DNA of 64,000 nt from positions 293,731-357,730 of the forward strand of contig NZ_LVEJ01000023.1 in assembly GCF_001648775.1 (NCBI RefSeq), written 5' to 3'. The stretch is from Pseudomonas fluorescens (lineage in GTDB: Bacteria > Pseudomonadota > Gammaproteobacteria > Pseudomonadales > Pseudomonadaceae). The notes beneath the pieces were generated by a model. The model had not been told where the DNA came from, did not search any database, and saw only the letters and a program-made list of their open reading frames with translations. A program made the translations under genes and the position numbers. This document shows, piece by piece, positions 31,680 to 40,325 of this stretch (position 1 is the stretch's first letter; each line of letters begins with the position of its first letter).

Positions 31680-33878
31680 ATGACTTCTAAAAACAATCCC
31701 GCCACTGCGGTATCCGATCTGACTTTGAGCCCCGCCGCCAACAGCCCGTCATCGTCGAAGCCATTGGTCCCGTCGCGCCCGCTGTCGACCCAGCAATACC
31801 TGTACTTCACCGAAACCAATACCGACCGCATCCTCGACAACCTCGACGGCCTGCGTGATCTGGTGTTCCCGCGTCCGCCGCACCTGGAAGGCGACAACGA
31901 ACAGCACAACGACCAGGAATTCCCCTCGGTGTGCCTGATCGGCCTCGGTCGTTGCGGCTCCAACATCGCCCTCGACGTCGCGGAGCTGGTGTACAACGCA
32001 CGCAAGTTCTACCTCAACGAATTCAACAACGAAGACCGTGCGGCGGATCGCCGACTGGCCGACAAGGGCTACAGCCCGGCGCAGTGGATCAAGAACAACT
32101 TGCGCATCGGCCCGAACAAATCGACCAAACCGGTGTTTCTGGTCGAACCGCTGGTGATGCTCGGCGACCTCGACAAGGACATCGCCGGGCGCATCCGTTT
32201 CTCGCGCAAGGGCGAGAAAAGCGGCTTCCTGCGCGACTACAGCAAAATGAAGATCATGGACTTGTCCGAAGTCCACGCCGGTGGCGCCGGTAACGCGCCG
32301 ATCCTCGGCCAGTACCTGGCGAAGATCATCCTCAACAAGGACACCCAGCGCTTCTCCAGCCCTGACTGGAAAATGATCCACTCGTACCTGATCGACAGCT
32401 GCGGCATCAAGGCCAACCAGTCGCGCCTGTACTTCTCGATCTTCAGTGCCGGCGGCGGTACCGGTTCAGGCATGGCTTCGGAATTCGGCCTGGCCCAGCA
32501 GCACTCGTACATGAACAAGACCTTCGACACCAAGCCGATGGACGAGCATGACGGCAAGAGCGGTCATTCGTTCGTCTTCGAACCGATCTTCACCAGCGGC
32601 ATCTGCGTGCTGCCGAACATTTCCGATCACCGCAGCGAAATGTCCGAGGCGCTGCACATCAACGCCGGTCGCCTCTTGTGCAAATACCTCTCGGAAGAAT
32701 GGGATTTCTCTTACAACTTCGCTAATGAAGACAGCAGCGAAGCTAGCGTCATGGGCCGTATCCGCCCGTGGAACGCGATGATGCTGATTTCCAACGACAT
32801 CATGCGTTACGCCGAAGAGAGCGATGACGGCAACATCCAGAACATTGATGTCAATGCGATGGAAAAGCACGCCAACCAGTACATCTCGCAGCAGATATTC
32901 AACATTCTGACCGCGCAGGCAGTCACCACTGACTACGACCAGAACTACTTCCGTCGCGCCGGCATCGACATCGGCGAAACCATTCGCCTCGACGCCAACG
33001 ACCTGTTCATGAGTCTGGCCGGCCCGGTGGCGATTGCCTACGCCGAATCGGTGGTGCCGGAAACCCCGCCGCCGAGCAGCGACAAATTCAAGGTGTTCGA
33101 CAAAGAGCCGCAGCGTCTGAACATCGACGACCTGTTCTTCCGCTCGATCGACCTGCCGCACTTCAACAAAGTGACGCAGGCGATCGAAGGCATCAGCCTG
33201 TTGCCGATCGAGTCCAAGCGTTATCGCGCGTCGCTTGAGCAGTACAAGAATTCCGGCTACGACGCCGCCGCGCTGCACGACCTGCACTTCTTCAAGAACT
33301 GCTCGTCGGTGGTCTCGATCGTTTCGCTGCCGAAAGACTACAAGCTGTCGTACATGGACCTGAACCGGTTGAAGACCCACCTCAACAGCCTGTTCCCCAA
33401 CACCACGCTCAAGCGTTACGCGCTGGTGATCGGTGCCTCGGCCAACCTGTCGCTGACCACTCTGATCGCGAAGAGCCCGTGCCTGTCGGACGACTTCCTG
33501 ACCTTGATCGTGGCGTTCATCAAGCGCTGCTTCGCGAAGAACCCGTACCGTTTCGACGAGACCCTGGACAACTCGATTCTCGACTTCATCATCAATGAAG
33601 AATTCGACGAAGACCGCATCGATGATCTGCTCAACGAGTTCGAGAACCCGGCGAAGATCCTCGACACCAACTGGTACGCGATCAAACCGATGTACGAGAA
33701 GAAGTACCGCGAGCTGATCAACGACAAAGAGAAGTTTGTCTCGATCAACGACATTCGCCTGTCGCGCGATTGCGTGAAAAAGTCGATCAAGTACCTGCGC
33801 GAGATCTACCGTCACCGGATTGGCAAGACCAAGGTTATTTCGCTGAATAACCATACCGGGAAGTCGTTCACGGTCTGA
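31680..33878 (+). CDS. Tubulin/FtsZ-like GTPase family protein of unknown function
   Basis: A 732-residue cytoplasmic protein. After a disordered Ser/Pro-rich start (1-35) it shows a nucleotide-binding fold: VCLIGLGRCGSNIALDVAEL (84-103), like the first glycine loop of tubulin and FtsZ; GGAGNAPILG (201-210) as a possible second loop; and SAGGGTGSGMASEFG (256-270), which holds the tubulin signature GGGTGSG. MSEALHINAGRLL (321-333) may correspond to the start of the core helix. The C-terminal 250 residues are not recognised. It is not the cell-division FtsZ (about 390 residues, different C-terminus). The gene stands alone, divergent from the dehydrogenase gene, with a REP pair after it. GTPase family membership is well supported; the role is unknown. 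Confidence 0.7.
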   Translation: MTSKNNPATAVSDLTLSPAANSPSSSKPLVPSRPLSTQQYLYFTETNTDRILDNLDGLRDLVFPRPPHLEGDNEQHNDQEFPSVCLIGLGRCGSNIALDVAELVYNARKFYLNEFNNEDRAADRRLADKGYSPAQWIKNNLRIGPNKSTKPVFLVEPLVMLGDLDKDIAGRIRFSRKGEKSGFLRDYSKMKIMDLSEVHAGGAGNAPILGQYLAKIILNKDTQRFSSPDWKMIHSYLIDSCGIKANQSRLYFSIFSAGGGTGSGMASEFGLAQQHSYMNKTFDTKPMDEHDGKSGHSFVFEPIFTSGICVLPNISDHRSEMSEALHINAGRLLCKYLSEEWDFSYNFANEDSSEASVMGRIRPWNAMMLISNDIMRYAEESDDGNIQNIDVNAMEKHANQYISQQIFNILTAQAVTTDYDQNYFRRAGIDIGETIRLDANDLFMSLAGPVAIAYAESVVPETPPPSSDKFKVFDKEPQRLNIDDLFFRSIDLPHFNKVTQAIEGISLLPIESKRYRASLEQYKNSGYDAAALHDLHFFKNCSSVVSIVSLPKDYKLSYMDLNRLKTHLNSLFPNTTLKRYALVIGASANLSLTTLIAKSPCLSDDFLTLIVAFIKRCFAKNPYRFDETLDNSILDFIINEEFDEDRIDDLLNEFENPAKILDTNWYAIKPMYEKKYRELINDKEKFVSINDIRLSRDCVKKSIKYLREIYRHRIGKTKVISLNNHTGKSFTV

Positions 33879-33895
33879 TCCAGGACCGAGTCGCC

Positions 33896-33966
33896 CCCTT
33901 CGCGAGCAAGCTCGCTCCCACATTTGGAATGCATTCCCCTGTGGGAGCGAGCTTGCTCGCGAAGGG
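33896..33966. repeat. Inverted REP pair (REPIN-like) 7
   Basis: Inverted REP cores (CGCGAGCAAGCTCGCTCCCA and complement) start 18 nt after the tubulin-like gene. Confidence 0.88.
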
Positions 33967-34015
33967 GCCGGCACATTCACTGAAGATTTCAGCCTTTCCA
34001 ATATCCAGAAACAAT

Positions 34016-34037
34016 TAAGCAGCCGTTAGGCTGCTTA
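34016..34037. terminator. Terminator-like hairpin between convergent genes
   Basis: TAAGCAGCC and GGCTGCTTA form a 9-bp perfect stem with a 4-nt loop. The minus strand continues TTAATTGTTT, so it may end the DUF2288 transcript; the plus strand has no clear T run. Confidence 0.6.
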
Positions 34038-34158
34038 CTAAACTGTTCCCGTTACGTTTACGTCACCGTGAGGCCGCCCGCGCTTGGGGTGTTTCTCTAC
34101 GGCAACGTGCCATCACGCTACTCCGCTACACACTTTTTGCTGATGACCCGCCGCACCA

Positions 34159-34479
34159 TCAAGGTGCAGCGTCAGAAGCGCCTGCCCTTTCCTGGATCAG
34201 AATCCACGGCGAAACCACCACTGCCCAGAGCTGCGGATCGCGTTCGAAAAGATCCAGCGCCCGCGTTTCAGACAGCTTGGCGACCTTGTCTTCGGCCAGC
34301 CAGGCAGCGACTTTCTCGCCTTCGTCTGACGCTACGGCCTCGGCAGCGGCGATCAAATCAAGCGTAGGGTCGACCCACAATAGGGCACCCTTGGCGAAGA
34401 ACGGCTCCAACTCTTTCCAGGTAATAGATGCGGTTTCACCAAGCAGCTTGGCATAGAGGGTGCTAGGTTCTTGATTCAT
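34159..34479 (-). CDS. DUF2288 family protein
   Basis: A 106-residue acidic protein beginning MNQEPSTLYAKLLGETASIT. It has the family-typical WKELEPFFAKGALLWVDP, an Ala/Glu-rich helix, and DLFERDPQLWAVVVSPWILIQER near the end. It has no signal peptide or membrane helix. This is a small domain of unknown function that is common in pseudomonads and cyanobacteria. It is divergent from braC. Confidence 0.82.
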   Translation of the reverse strand: MNQEPSTLYAKLLGETASITWKELEPFFAKGALLWVDPTLDLIAAAEAVASDEGEKVAAWLAEDKVAKLSETRALDLFERDPQLWAVVVSPWILIQERAGASDAAP

Positions 34480-34714
34480 GGGAACTGTCCGGAAAAGAAA
34501 TCGACGCGAATGATAACGTCGGTGGTCCGCCAGAAAAACCCGGTTGCAAATGGCTGCACCGAACGAAAAGAGCAGGAACGCCAGGGAATGCTGCTGATTG
34601 GGCTATATGCCCACGAACGTCCCGCCGCAATTCTGTCTTTTTCATTCAAAAATGCGACACCCACAAGTTTTGCCCCTCGGCGCCTGCTTCCCAGGCTAAC
34701 AACCGGCGCTCTAC

Positions 34715-34730
34715 ACTGTACCGGTACAGT
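34715..34730. promoter_or_regulatory. 16-bp perfect palindrome upstream of braC
   Basis: ACTGTACCGGTACAGT is a perfect 16-bp palindrome about 100 nt before braC, in the 353-nt gap between the divergent DUF2288 gene and the bra operon. Its form suits a dimeric repressor or activator. The rest of the gap holds no gene that I can support. Confidence 0.5.
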
Positions 34731-34832
34731 TGCCGGGGGCATTTCCGGAGGGTATCGCAAAGATATCTGACCCGGTTCTGCTGCTACGGCGCCAGAACTC
34801 AAAAAAAATTACAACAGTAAGAGTGGAGCACT

Positions 34833-35960
34833 ATGACTAAGGCTACTAAGCAGATTTCCAAACTGTTTGCCGCTATGGTTCTGGCCGGGGTTGCCAGCCA
34901 TTCGTTCGCAGCTGACACCATCAAAATCGGTATCGCCGGTCCTAAAACCGGTCCAGTAGCCCAGTACGGCGACATGCAGTTCAGTGGCGCAAAAATGGCC
35001 ATCGAACAAATCAACGCCAAGGGCGGCGTCGACGGCAAGAAACTCGAAGCCGTTGAATACGACGATGCCTGCGATCCGAAACAAGCGGTAGCGGTCGCGA
35101 ACAAGGTCGTCAACGACGGCGTCAAGTTCGTCGTCGGTCACCTGTGCTCCAGCTCCACTCAACCGGCTTCGGACATCTACGAAGACGAAGGCGTGATCAT
35201 GATCACCCCGGCTGCCACCAGCCCGGACATCACCGCCCGTGGTTACAAAATGGTCTTCCGTACCATCGGTCTGGACAGCGCCCAGGGCCCTGCCGCCGGT
35301 AACTACATTGCCGATCACGTGAAACCGAAAATCGTTGCCGTGCTGCACGACAAGCAACAATACGGTGAAGGCATCGCCACTGCCGTCAAATCGACCCTTG
35401 AGAAGAAAGGCGTGAAAGTCGCCGTGTTCGAAGGCGTCAACGCCGGCGACAAGGACTTCTCCTCGATCATCGCCAAACTCAAGCAAGCCAACGTCGACTT
35501 CGTTTACTACGGCGGCTACCACCCGGAACTGGGCCTGATCCTGCGTCAGGCGGCTGAAAAAGGCCTGAAAGCCAAGTTCATGGGTCCGGAAGGCGTGGGT
35601 AACGACTCGATTTCGCAGATCGCCAAAGACGCTTCCGAAGGTCTGCTGGTGACCCTGCCGAAATCCTTCGACCAGGATCCAGCCAACATCGCCCTGGCAG
35701 ACGCCTTCAAGGCGAAGAAAGAAGACCCGAGCGGCCCGTTCGTGTTCCCTTCCTACTCGGCGGTTGAAGTGATTGCCGGCGGTATCACCGCAGCCAAATC
35801 CGAAGACCCTGCCAAAGTGGCCGAAGCCATTCACGCCGGCACCTTCAAAACCCCGACTGGCGACCTGAGCTTCGACGCCAAGGGCGACCTGAAGGACTTC
35901 AAATTTGTGGTTTACGAGTGGCACTTCGGCAAACCAAAAACTGAAGTGTCGCCTCAGTAA
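34833..35960 (+). CDS. braC: Branched-chain amino acid ABC transporter, periplasmic binding protein
   Basis: A 375-residue periplasmic type-I binding protein for Leu, Ile and Val (LivJ/LivK/BraC family). It has a signal peptide with cleavage near AFA/SFA and AD (about residue 26), the opening TIKIGIAGPKTGPVAQYGDM, a single disulfide pair likely between the Cys in DDACDPKQAV and in VGHLCSSST, and the hinge-region VEVIAGGITAAKSEDP. GGAG lies 8 nt before the ATG. It is first in braCDEFG; a hairpin follows at 35985 that probably lowers expression of the membrane parts relative to the binding protein. Confidence 0.96.
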   Translation: MTKATKQISKLFAAMVLAGVASHSFAADTIKIGIAGPKTGPVAQYGDMQFSGAKMAIEQINAKGGVDGKKLEAVEYDDACDPKQAVAVANKVVNDGVKFVVGHLCSSSTQPASDIYEDEGVIMITPAATSPDITARGYKMVFRTIGLDSAQGPAAGNYIADHVKPKIVAVLHDKQQYGEGIATAVKSTLEKKGVKVAVFEGVNAGDKDFSSIIAKLKQANVDFVYYGGYHPELGLILRQAAEKGLKAKFMGPEGVGNDSISQIAKDASEGLLVTLPKSFDQDPANIALADAFKAKKEDPSGPFVFPSYSAVEVIAGGITAAKSEDPAKVAEAIHAGTFKTPTGDLSFDAKGDLKDFKFVVYEWHFGKPKTEVSPQ

Positions 35961-35984
35961 GGCGCGCCCTGACTGACTGCCAAT

Positions 35985-36014
35985 AAAGCCCACGGCGTGC
36001 CGTGGGCTTTGTTT
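35985..36014 (+). terminator. Partial terminator / processing hairpin between braC and braD
   Basis: AAAGCCCACGGC and GCCGTGGGCTTT form a 12-bp perfect stem with a 2-nt loop, followed by TGTTTT. It lies 24 nt after braC and 176 nt before braD, as expected for an attenuating terminator or 3' stabiliser of the binding-protein message. Confidence 0.85.
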
Positions 36015-36190
36015 TACGAATGTATGGGCCGCGCTGGCGTGATCCGCCAGTCTCCCCACCTGAAAATCTCAAAACCGTCATCAGCGGTTCGCTGGCAAAA
36101 CCCGGATTCGAAGTGGATAGAGATCCACGGGGCCGGGCGGGAAAATGACTCCACCAGTGAAATGCGTATCAGGTTTTTAGGAGCGTTGTA

Positions 36191-37114
36191 ATGCCTGACC
36201 TCTATCACTTCTTCCAGCAGCTGGTTAATGGCCTGACCATTGGCAGCACGTATGCCCTGATTGCCATCGGCTATACGATGGTTTACGGCATCATTGGAAT
36301 GATCAACTTCGCCCACGGCGAGGTGTACATGATCGGTTCCTACGTGGCGTTCATCGCCATCGCCGGGCTGGCCATGATGGGAATCGACAACGTCCCGCTG
36401 TTGATGACCGCAGCCTTCATCGCGAGCATCGTTGTCACCAGTTCCTATGGTTACAGCATCGAACGGATCGCCTACCGCCCCCTGCGCGGCAGCAACCGTC
36501 TGATCCCGCTGATCTCCGCCATCGGTATGTCGATCTTCCTGCAGAACACGGTTCTGCTGGCGCAAGACTCCAAGGACAAATCCATCCCCAACCTGATCCC
36601 CGGGAACATTTCCTTCGGGCCAGGTGGCGCACATGAAGTGCTGATTTCCTACATGCAAATCGTGGTGTTCGTGGTGACCCTGGTCGCCATGCTCGGCCTG
36701 ACGCTGTTCATCTCCCGCTCTCGCCTGGGTCGCGCCTGCCGCGCCTGCGCCGAAGACATCAAGATGGCCAACCTGCTCGGCATCAACACCAACAACATCA
36801 TCGCCCTGACCTTCGTCATTGGTGCTGCACTGGCGGCCATCGCGGCCGTGCTGCTGAGCATGCAATACGGCGTGATCAACCCGAACGCCGGTTTCCTCGT
36901 CGGTCTCAAAGCCTTCACCGCAGCGGTACTGGGCGGCATCGGCAGCATCCCCGGCGCCATGCTCGGCGGGTTGGTGCTTGGGGTGGCGGAAGCGTTTGGT
37001 GCCGATATCTTCGGCGACCAGTACAAGGACGTCGTGGCTTTCGGCTTGTTGGTTCTGGTGCTGTTGTTCCGTCCGACCGGCATTCTGGGCCGTCCGGAGG
37101 TTGAGAAAGTATGA
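36191..37114 (+). CDS. braD: Branched-chain amino acid ABC transporter permease (LivH type)
   Basis: A 307-residue inner-membrane permease with about eight hydrophobic segments. LTIGSTYALIAIGYTMVYG and INFAHGEVYMIG near the start, and FTAAVLGGIGSIPGAMLGGL near residue 245, are typical of LivH/BraD. It forms the membrane channel with BraE. AGGAG precedes the ATG, and the stop overlaps braE by 4 nt. Confidence 0.96.
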   Translation: MPDLYHFFQQLVNGLTIGSTYALIAIGYTMVYGIIGMINFAHGEVYMIGSYVAFIAIAGLAMMGIDNVPLLMTAAFIASIVVTSSYGYSIERIAYRPLRGSNRLIPLISAIGMSIFLQNTVLLAQDSKDKSIPNLIPGNISFGPGGAHEVLISYMQIVVFVVTLVAMLGLTLFISRSRLGRACRACAEDIKMANLLGINTNNIIALTFVIGAALAAIAAVLLSMQYGVINPNAGFLVGLKAFTAAVLGGIGSIPGAMLGGLVLGVAEAFGADIFGDQYKDVVAFGLLVLVLLFRPTGILGRPEVEKV

Positions 37115-38379
37115 CTAGGAATCTTAAACAGGCACTGTTCAGTGCCTTGCTGGTGTGGGCCGTGGCCTACCCGGTACTCGGTCTGAAACTGACCATCGTC
37201 GGCATCAACCTTGAAGTGCACAACACCAGCCCGATGATTCTGGCGACCATCGCCATCTGCTCGGTGCTGATGTTCCTGCGGGTGCTGTTCAACCAGCAGA
37301 TCAGCAAGGCGTGGAACTCCTCGCCGGGCCTGCCGTTGATCCCGGCCAAGGCCAGCAACTTCCTGACCCTGCCGACCACGCAACGCTACTTCATCATTGC
37401 GCTGATCATCGGTGCGCTGGTGTGGCCGTTCTTCGGCTCGCGTGGCGCGGTGGACATCGCGACGCTGATCCTGATCTACGTGATGCTTGGCCTGGGCCTG
37501 AACATCGTCGTTGGTCTGGCCGGTCTGCTCGACCTCGGTTACGTCGGCTTCTACGCCGTCGGCGCCTACAGCTACGCGCTGCTGTCGCACTACTACGGCC
37601 TGAGCTTCTGGATCTGCCTGCCGATTGCCGGCCTGATGGCGGCCACGTTCGGCTTCCTGCTGGGCTTCCCGGTGTTGCGTTTGCGCGGTGACTATCTGGC
37701 GATCGTGACCCTCGGCTTCGGCGAGATCATCCGTCTGTTCCTGCGTAACCTGACCGACATCACGGGCGGTCCGAACGGCATCAGCAACATCGAGAAACCG
37801 ACGTTCTTCGGCCTGACCTTCGAGCGTAAAGCGGCGGAAGGCATGCAGACTTTCCACGAATACTTCGGCCTCGAATACAACTCGATCAACAAGGTGATTT
37901 TCCTTTACCTGGTTGCGTTGTTGCTGGCGCTGGCAGCGCTGTTCATCATTAACCGTCTGCTGCGCATGCCGATCGGCCGTGCGTGGGAAGCGCTGCGTGA
38001 AGATGAAATCGCTTGCCGGGCACTAGGGCTGAATCCGACGATCATCAAACTGTCGGCGTTCACTCTGGGCGCAAGCTTCGCCGGTTTCGCCGGTAGCTTC
38101 TTCGCCGCCCGTCAGGGTCTGGTGACCCCGGAGTCGTTCACCTTCATCGAGTCGGCGATCATCCTCGCCATTGTCGTGCTGGGTGGCATGGGCTCGCAGT
38201 TGGGTGTGATTCTGGCGGCCGTGGTGATGATCCTGTTGCCGGAAATGATGCGTGAATTCAGCGAGTACCGCATGTTGATGTTCGGTGCGCTGATGGTGTT
38301 GATGATGATCTGGCGTCCACAAGGTCTGCTGCCGATGCAACGACCAGAACTTAAACTGAGAGCGGAGATGCGAAAATGA
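37111..38379 (+). CDS. braE: Branched-chain amino acid ABC transporter permease (LivM type)
   Basis: A 422-residue second permease. An N-terminal extension of about 110 residues with two to three hydrophobic stretches precedes the conserved LivM core (VMLGLGLNIVVGLAGLLDLG near 125; GDYLAIVTLGFGEIIRLF near 195; AFTLGASFAGFAGSFFA near 318). It overlaps both neighbours by 4 nt (ATGA), which indicates coupled translation. Confidence 0.96.
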   Translation: MTRNLKQALFSALLVWAVAYPVLGLKLTIVGINLEVHNTSPMILATIAICSVLMFLRVLFNQQISKAWNSSPGLPLIPAKASNFLTLPTTQRYFIIALIIGALVWPFFGSRGAVDIATLILIYVMLGLGLNIVVGLAGLLDLGYVGFYAVGAYSYALLSHYYGLSFWICLPIAGLMAATFGFLLGFPVLRLRGDYLAIVTLGFGEIIRLFLRNLTDITGGPNGISNIEKPTFFGLTFERKAAEGMQTFHEYFGLEYNSINKVIFLYLVALLLALAALFIINRLLRMPIGRAWEALREDEIACRALGLNPTIIKLSAFTLGASFAGFAGSFFAARQGLVTPESFTFIESAIILAIVVLGGMGSQLGVILAAVVMILLPEMMREFSEYRMLMFGALMVLMMIWRPQGLLPMQRPELKLRAEMRK

Positions 38380-39143
38380 GCCGCTCAATCCTTAAAGTCG
38401 AAAACCTGAGCATGCGCTTCGGCGGCTTGCTGGCGGTCAACGGCGTGGCCCTGACCGTCAAAGAGAAACAAGTGGTTGCACTGATCGGCCCGAACGGCGC
38501 CGGCAAGACCACCGTGTTCAACTGCCTGACCGGTTTCTATCAGCCAACTGGCGGTAGCATCCTGTTGGATGGCGAGCCGATTCAAGGCCTGCCGGGCCAC
38601 AAGATCGCGCTCAAAGGCGTGGTGCGTACCTTCCAGAACGTGCGCCTGTTCAAGGACATGACGGCGGTCGAGAACCTGTTGATCGCCCAGCACCGTCACT
38701 TGAACACGAACTTCCTGGCCGGTCTGTTCAAGACCCCGGCGTTCCGTAAAAGCGAACGCGAGGCCATGGAGTTTGCCGAGTACTGGCTGGAAAAGGTCAA
38801 CCTCAAAGAGTTCGCCAACCGTACCGCCGGCACCCTGGCCTACGGTCAGCAACGGCGTCTGGAAATCGCTCGCTGCATGATGACCCGTCCGCGGATCCTC
38901 ATGCTCGACGAACCGGCTGCCGGCCTCAATCCGAAGGAAACCGAAGACCTCAAGGCGCTGATCAGTGTGCTGCGTGAAGAGCACAACGTCACCGTGCTGC
39001 TGATCGAACACGACATGAAACTGGTCATGAGCATTTCCGACCACATCGTCGTGATCAACCAGGGCACGCCTCTGGCTGACGGCACGCCGGAACAGATCCG
39101 CGACAATCCTGAAGTGATCAAAGCCTACCTGGGGGAAGCGTAA
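38376..39143 (+). CDS. braF: Branched-chain amino acid ABC transporter ATPase (LivG type)
   Basis: A 255-residue ATP-binding subunit. Walker A is IGPNGAGKTT (near residue 36), the ABC signature region reads LAYGQQRRLEIARC (a LivG-type variant of LSGGQ, near 155), Walker B is RILMLDEPAAGLNP and the switch His is in LLIEHDMKLVM. It pairs with BraG to power uptake. Confidence 0.97.
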   Translation: MSRSILKVENLSMRFGGLLAVNGVALTVKEKQVVALIGPNGAGKTTVFNCLTGFYQPTGGSILLDGEPIQGLPGHKIALKGVVRTFQNVRLFKDMTAVENLLIAQHRHLNTNFLAGLFKTPAFRKSEREAMEFAEYWLEKVNLKEFANRTAGTLAYGQQRRLEIARCMMTRPRILMLDEPAAGLNPKETEDLKALISVLREEHNVTVLLIEHDMKLVMSISDHIVVINQGTPLADGTPEQIRDNPEVIKAYLGEA

Positions 39144-39845
39144 ATGCTGCAGTTCGAAAACGTTTCCACCTTCTACGGCAAGATCCAGGCCCTGCACAGC
39201 GTCAACGTCGAAGTCCGTCAGGGCGAGATCGTGACCCTGATCGGCGCCAACGGTGCCGGCAAGTCCACGCTGCTGATGACGCTCTGCGGTTCGCCGCAGG
39301 CGCACAGCGGCAGCATCCGCTACATGGGTGAGGAACTGGTCGGCCAGGACTCGTCGCAGATCATGCGCAAAAGCATCGCGGTAGTGCCGGAAGGTCGTCG
39401 GGTGTTCGCCCGTCTGACCGTTGAAGAAAACCTCTCCATGGGCGGTTTCTTCACCGACAAGGGCGACTATCAGGAACAGATGGACAAGGTGCTCGGCCTG
39501 TTCCCGCGCCTGAAAGAGCGCTTCAACCAGCGCGGCGGCACCATGTCCGGCGGCGAACAGCAAATGCTCGCCATCGGCCGTGCGCTGATGAGCAAGCCCA
39601 AACTGTTGCTGCTCGACGAGCCATCGCTGGGCCTGGCACCGATTATCATCCAGCAGATTTTCGACATCATCGAAATGCTGCGCAAGGACGGTGTGACGGT
39701 GTTCCTGGTCGAGCAGAACGCCAACCAGGCGCTGAAAATCGCCGACCGCGCGTACGTTCTGGAGAACGGCCGCGTGGTCATGCAAGGCACCGGTGAAGCG
39801 CTGCTGACCGACCCGAAAGTACGCGAGGCGTACCTCGGCGGTTGA
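39144..39845 (+). CDS. braG: Branched-chain amino acid ABC transporter ATPase (LivF type)
   Basis: A 233-residue ATP-binding subunit with Walker A IGANGAGKST (near residue 34), signature MSGGEQQMLAIGRAL, Walker B KLLLLDEPSLGLAP and a Gln-type switch in FLVEQNANQAL that is typical of LivF. Its ATG directly follows the braF stop. A strong terminator at 39861 ends the operon. Confidence 0.97.
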   Translation: MLQFENVSTFYGKIQALHSVNVEVRQGEIVTLIGANGAGKSTLLMTLCGSPQAHSGSIRYMGEELVGQDSSQIMRKSIAVVPEGRRVFARLTVEENLSMGGFFTDKGDYQEQMDKVLGLFPRLKERFNQRGGTMSGGEQQMLAIGRALMSKPKLLLLDEPSLGLAPIIIQQIFDIIEMLRKDGVTVFLVEQNANQALKIADRAYVLENGRVVMQGTGEALLTDPKVREAYLGG

Positions 39846-39860
39846 TGCGTTTCAGCTAAC

Positions 39861-39887
39861 AAAAAAACGGCCTTCGGGCCGTTTTTT
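39861..39887. terminator. Terminator of the bra operon, probably bidirectional
   Basis: ACGGCC-TTCG-GGCCGT hairpin flanked by A-run and T-run on both sides, so it can also end the convergent acyl carrier protein transcript. Confidence 0.93.
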
Positions 39888-39899
39888 GTGTTCGCGTCA

Positions 39900-40142
39900 C
39901 TACGTTACACCCTCGCAACTTTTCACATAAGCGATCGCTTGCCCTACCGTCTTGATTTTTTCAGCCTCATCATCCGGCATTTCTATGCTGAACTCATCTT
40001 CCAGTCCCATCTGCAGCTCAACGACTGTCAATGAGTCAGCCCCCAGATCATCAACAAAATTGTCGTCTGAATTCAACTGCGCTGCTGACCGGCCCAAATG
40101 CTCAGCAATTATATGCTTAACTCTTTCCGCGATATCGGCCAT
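39900..40142 (-). CDS. Acyl carrier protein (secondary paralogue)
   Basis: An 80-residue acyl carrier protein with the phosphopantetheine attachment site GADSLTVVEL (Ser37). It differs from the housekeeping AcpP pattern in QLNSDDNFVDDLG and in a neutral-to-basic tail (KSCEGVT). It is not beside fabD/fabF genes, so it is a second carrier, possibly for an unlinked lipid or secondary pathway. GAGGGACTCAAC precedes the ATG. Its 5' side (40143-40290) has lower GC than the surroundings, which hints at a different origin. Confidence 0.9.
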   Translation of the reverse strand: MADIAERVKHIIAEHLGRSAAQLNSDDNFVDDLGADSLTVVELQMGLEDEFSIEMPDDEAEKIKTVGQAIAYVKSCEGVT

Positions 40143-40287
40143 GTTGAGTCCCTCACCCGTGTTGGTTAGACGCTGCCATCTCCACTACAAGACTGAATAT
40201 ACTCATCATAAAAATCTTTCCAACTGTCATAAATGACAGTTTTTAATCACCGTTCGCGATAAAGATTATTCATTTTCTCTGTATAGA

Positions 40288-40310
40288 AGCTGCCGCAGCA
40301 TGCGGCAGCT
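40288..40310 (-). terminator. Hairpin after the halovibrin-like gene pair
   Basis: AGCTGCCGCA and TGCGGCAGCT form a 10-bp perfect stem with a 3-nt loop, 16 nt beyond the stop of the gene at 40326; the T run is weak (TTCTATAC). Confidence 0.65.
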
Positions 40311-40325
40311 CCTGAGCATCGACGA

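Noticed and set aside
34476..34802. A 108-codon minus-strand open frame in the braC/DUF2288 gap
   Set aside because: It covers the palindrome and promoter area and would overlap the DUF2288 start; composition is not protein-like.
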